Of a stretch of DNA of 64,000 bases, positions 62,649 through 64,000 are shown one piece after another. A model generated the notes under the pieces. The model was not told the DNA's origin, did not search any database, and saw only the letters and a list, made by a program, of their open reading frames with translations. A program made the translations under genes and the position numbers. This stretch comes from Pseudomonas putida (lineage in GTDB: Bacteria > Pseudomonadota > Gammaproteobacteria > Pseudomonadales > Pseudomonadaceae): assembly GCF_004357765.1 (NCBI RefSeq), contig NZ_SMTE01000012.1:109250-173249 (forward strand). Reading direction: 5' to 3'. The first letter of the stretch is position 1. Every line of letters begins with the position of its first letter.

Positions 62649-62988
62649 TGGCGCTCCAGTCTTTTATCGGCGCACGTGACAACACCAAGCCCCTTGCGTA
62701 ACAAGGGTTCAGGTTAGACCTTTCTTAAAACATGCAAGCTGAAGAGTAAAACACTGCACCCTCACCCTACAAACAAATATCAACTTACACTTTTAAGCTC
62801 GACTAAATCACACACAACCGAGCATGGTTTAAAGCCGACCAAAAATCAAACAGACAACAAAAGCAAGAAAAACCCTAGGAATATTCCTACATAACAACAA
62901 ACAACTTACACCGCCACAGAAATTTCCTACAGTGTGGATTTAGCGACTCTACGTTGGAAACCGATATCCGGTTCGATCAGGAAAATAA
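62649..62988. other. A+T-rich divergent promoter region of the T6SS genes
   Basis: The region between tssM and tssL is clearly A+T-richer than its sides (62720-62960) and holds no gene. Promoters for both directions probably lie here; no sigma-54 or Fur site is obvious. Confidence 0.6.
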
Positions 62989-63828
62989 ATGAGTACTCAT
63001 CAAGCAACGTCAGACGCAACTGGAGCGTCTCCAACTGGCCGCATCGATACGCCATGTGAAAAACCTGATCAGTCGAACGCCACCGGTAGCATCCCTGGCT
63101 ACGAGACGGATTATCCTCCCGATCCTGACTTCCGACTCCGTGCTGGCTTCATGAACCCCATGTGCGAAGCTGCGATGCCGCTATTTGGCCTTGCCCTGCG
63201 CCTGGAAACCTTGGACGGACATGAGAATGTGGAGGAACTGCACCACCGGCTTCGCCTGCGCGTTTCACAGATCATCGACCAGATGAAGGAGAAGCGCTGC
63301 TATGACCCGGTAGTGATTTCGATCTACTCCTACGCGCTGTGCCAGTACATCGACGAAACCGTGATGAAAACCACGTGGGGCATAAACTCCATGTGGGTCC
63401 AGTACCCACTACTTAGCATCTTCCATAACGACACTCTCGCCGGCGAAAAGATTTTCACACTGATTTCGCGGATGCGCGAAGATAGTAGACGTTTTCAAGA
63501 TGTACTGGAGTTCGTGTACCTCTGCTTCTGCATGGGTCTGAAGGGAAAGTACGGCGTTGTTTCCAATGGCGATGAAGCGATCCAGAAACTGATCGTTGAA
63601 CTGCACGATGCCATTCGAGAGCTACGCGGCCCATTGCCAGCAAAAATTGGCAATCCACTGGCCAATGTTGCACCGCATAACTTCCGCATGCGCCGTATCT
63701 GGCCGTGGTGGAGCCCTCTGTTGATCTCCGCTCTCATCATCGCAGTGATGTACGGCATCTACAGCTACCAATTGCACCATATTACGAGCGAAGTACTGGA
63801 GTCTCTCAACAGCATCCTGAACCAATGA
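62989..63828 (+). CDS. tssL: Type VI secretion membrane protein TssL (DotU)
   Basis: The 279-residue protein has a disordered N-terminus, the DotU cytoplasmic domain (NPMCEAAMPLFGLALRLETL; YDPVVISIYSYALCQYIDET; VYLCFCMGLKGKYG) and one C-terminal membrane helix (about 236-256). No peptidoglycan-binding OmpA domain follows, so another protein may bind the cell wall. It forms the envelope complex with TssM. Position before vgrG fits the T6SS locus. Confidence 0.93.
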   Translation: MSTHQATSDATGASPTGRIDTPCEKPDQSNATGSIPGYETDYPPDPDFRLRAGFMNPMCEAAMPLFGLALRLETLDGHENVEELHHRLRLRVSQIIDQMKEKRCYDPVVISIYSYALCQYIDETVMKTTWGINSMWVQYPLLSIFHNDTLAGEKIFTLISRMREDSRRFQDVLEFVYLCFCMGLKGKYGVVSNGDEAIQKLIVELHDAIRELRGPLPAKIGNPLANVAPHNFRMRRIWPWWSPLLISALIIAVMYGIYSYQLHHITSEVLESLNSILNQ

Positions 63829-63873
63829 TGGCCACAGAGCCTTGCACATCCAGGAAACTTTCCAGGAGGAGTT

Positions 63874-64000
63874 ATGCCTAGCCAATCCGATCTGCGTTTC
63901 ACCTTCCATCCCCTGGTCGGCAAAACGCAATTCGAAGTGGTGTCGTTCTCACTCACGGAGGCGGTGAGCACGCCCTTCAAATTGATTCTCGAGCTGATCA
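63874..64000 (+). CDS. vgrG: VgrG tip protein, partial
   Basis: ATG 63874 follows AGGAGGAG and opens an unbroken frame to the window end: MPSQSDLRFTFHPLVGKTQF and then FEVVSFSLTEAVSTPFKLIL, the beginning of type VI VgrG spike proteins (T4 gp27-like domain). The rest is outside the window, so toxin extensions cannot be judged. It lies 45 bases after tssL. Confidence 0.88.
   Translation, partial: MPSQSDLRFTFHPLVGKTQFEVVSFSLTEAVSTPFKLILELI

Overview
The window is about 60% G+C and reads as a chromosome of the Pseudomonas putida group. Pointers are the REP elements (a single copy at 42522 and an inverted pair at 51161-51253), a PrrF-type Fur-controlled sRNA next to a type VI secretion locus, the gene order glgA-treZ-malQ-treY-glgX / glgB-treS-glgE followed by liuABCD, and a high-GC codon usage.

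Positions 1 to about 19600 are the right part of a lambdoid prophage integrated beside a tRNA-Cys gene; its structural genes lie off the left edge. Packaging (terL, terS, HNH), lysis (lambda-type holin and two overlapping small genes) and a candidate late promoter lie on the minus strand. A tightly overlapping minus-strand early operon follows: Cro, O-like and DnaC-like replication proteins, YbcO-like and VRR-NUC nucleases, a tyrosine recombinase, and two or three unknown genes ending in a candidate late regulator. The CI repressor (plus strand) sits between two operator clusters that overlap pR- and pL-like promoters. A LexA-box/DUF1654 unit lies between CI and pL. The pL-side operon runs rightward through many small phage genes to a DUF4224 gene and a second tyrosine recombinase, the presumed integrase, which abuts tandem repeats and the tRNA-Cys attachment region. 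Several opposite-strand, A+T-richer insertions (10.7-11.2 kb, 13.4-14.7 kb) look like morons.

From 19.8 to 29.5 kb are ordinary core genes: sohB, a histidine phosphatase, an SCP2 protein, an aminoglycoside-phosphotransferase-fold protein with an SDR, small envelope proteins (lipoproteins, RcnB-like, glycine-zipper), an SLC13 permease with RCK_C domains, and a MASE1-like diguanylate cyclase.

From 30.2 to 50.2 kb is a complete alpha-glucan/trehalose system: glgA-treZ-malQ-treY-DUF2934-glgX (plus) and glgE-treS/maltokinase-glgB (minus), with an autotransporter-type barrel gene between them. ADP-glucose would be polymerised by GlgA and branched by GlgB. GlgX, TreY and TreZ would convert glucan to trehalose, and TreS/maltokinase with GlgE would return trehalose to glucan through maltose-1-phosphate.

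From 51 to 56.9 kb is the leucine/isovalerate operon liuABCD, with two LiuR-like palindromes upstream and no liuR or liuE beside it. From 57 to 59 kb come an S24-family repressor with altered self-cleavage residues, a DUF6124-like gene, the PrrF sRNA and a sigma-region-4/FecR-like fusion protein. The window ends in a type VI secretion locus (tssM, divergent tssL, start of vgrG).

No CRISPR array, rRNA or complete insertion sequence is visible. The most interesting unexplained features are the lambda-like control architecture of the prophage (late promoter with repeats in its spacer; an OOP-position antisense terminator), the opposite-strand morons, the altered S24 repressor, and the sigma4-FecR fusion.
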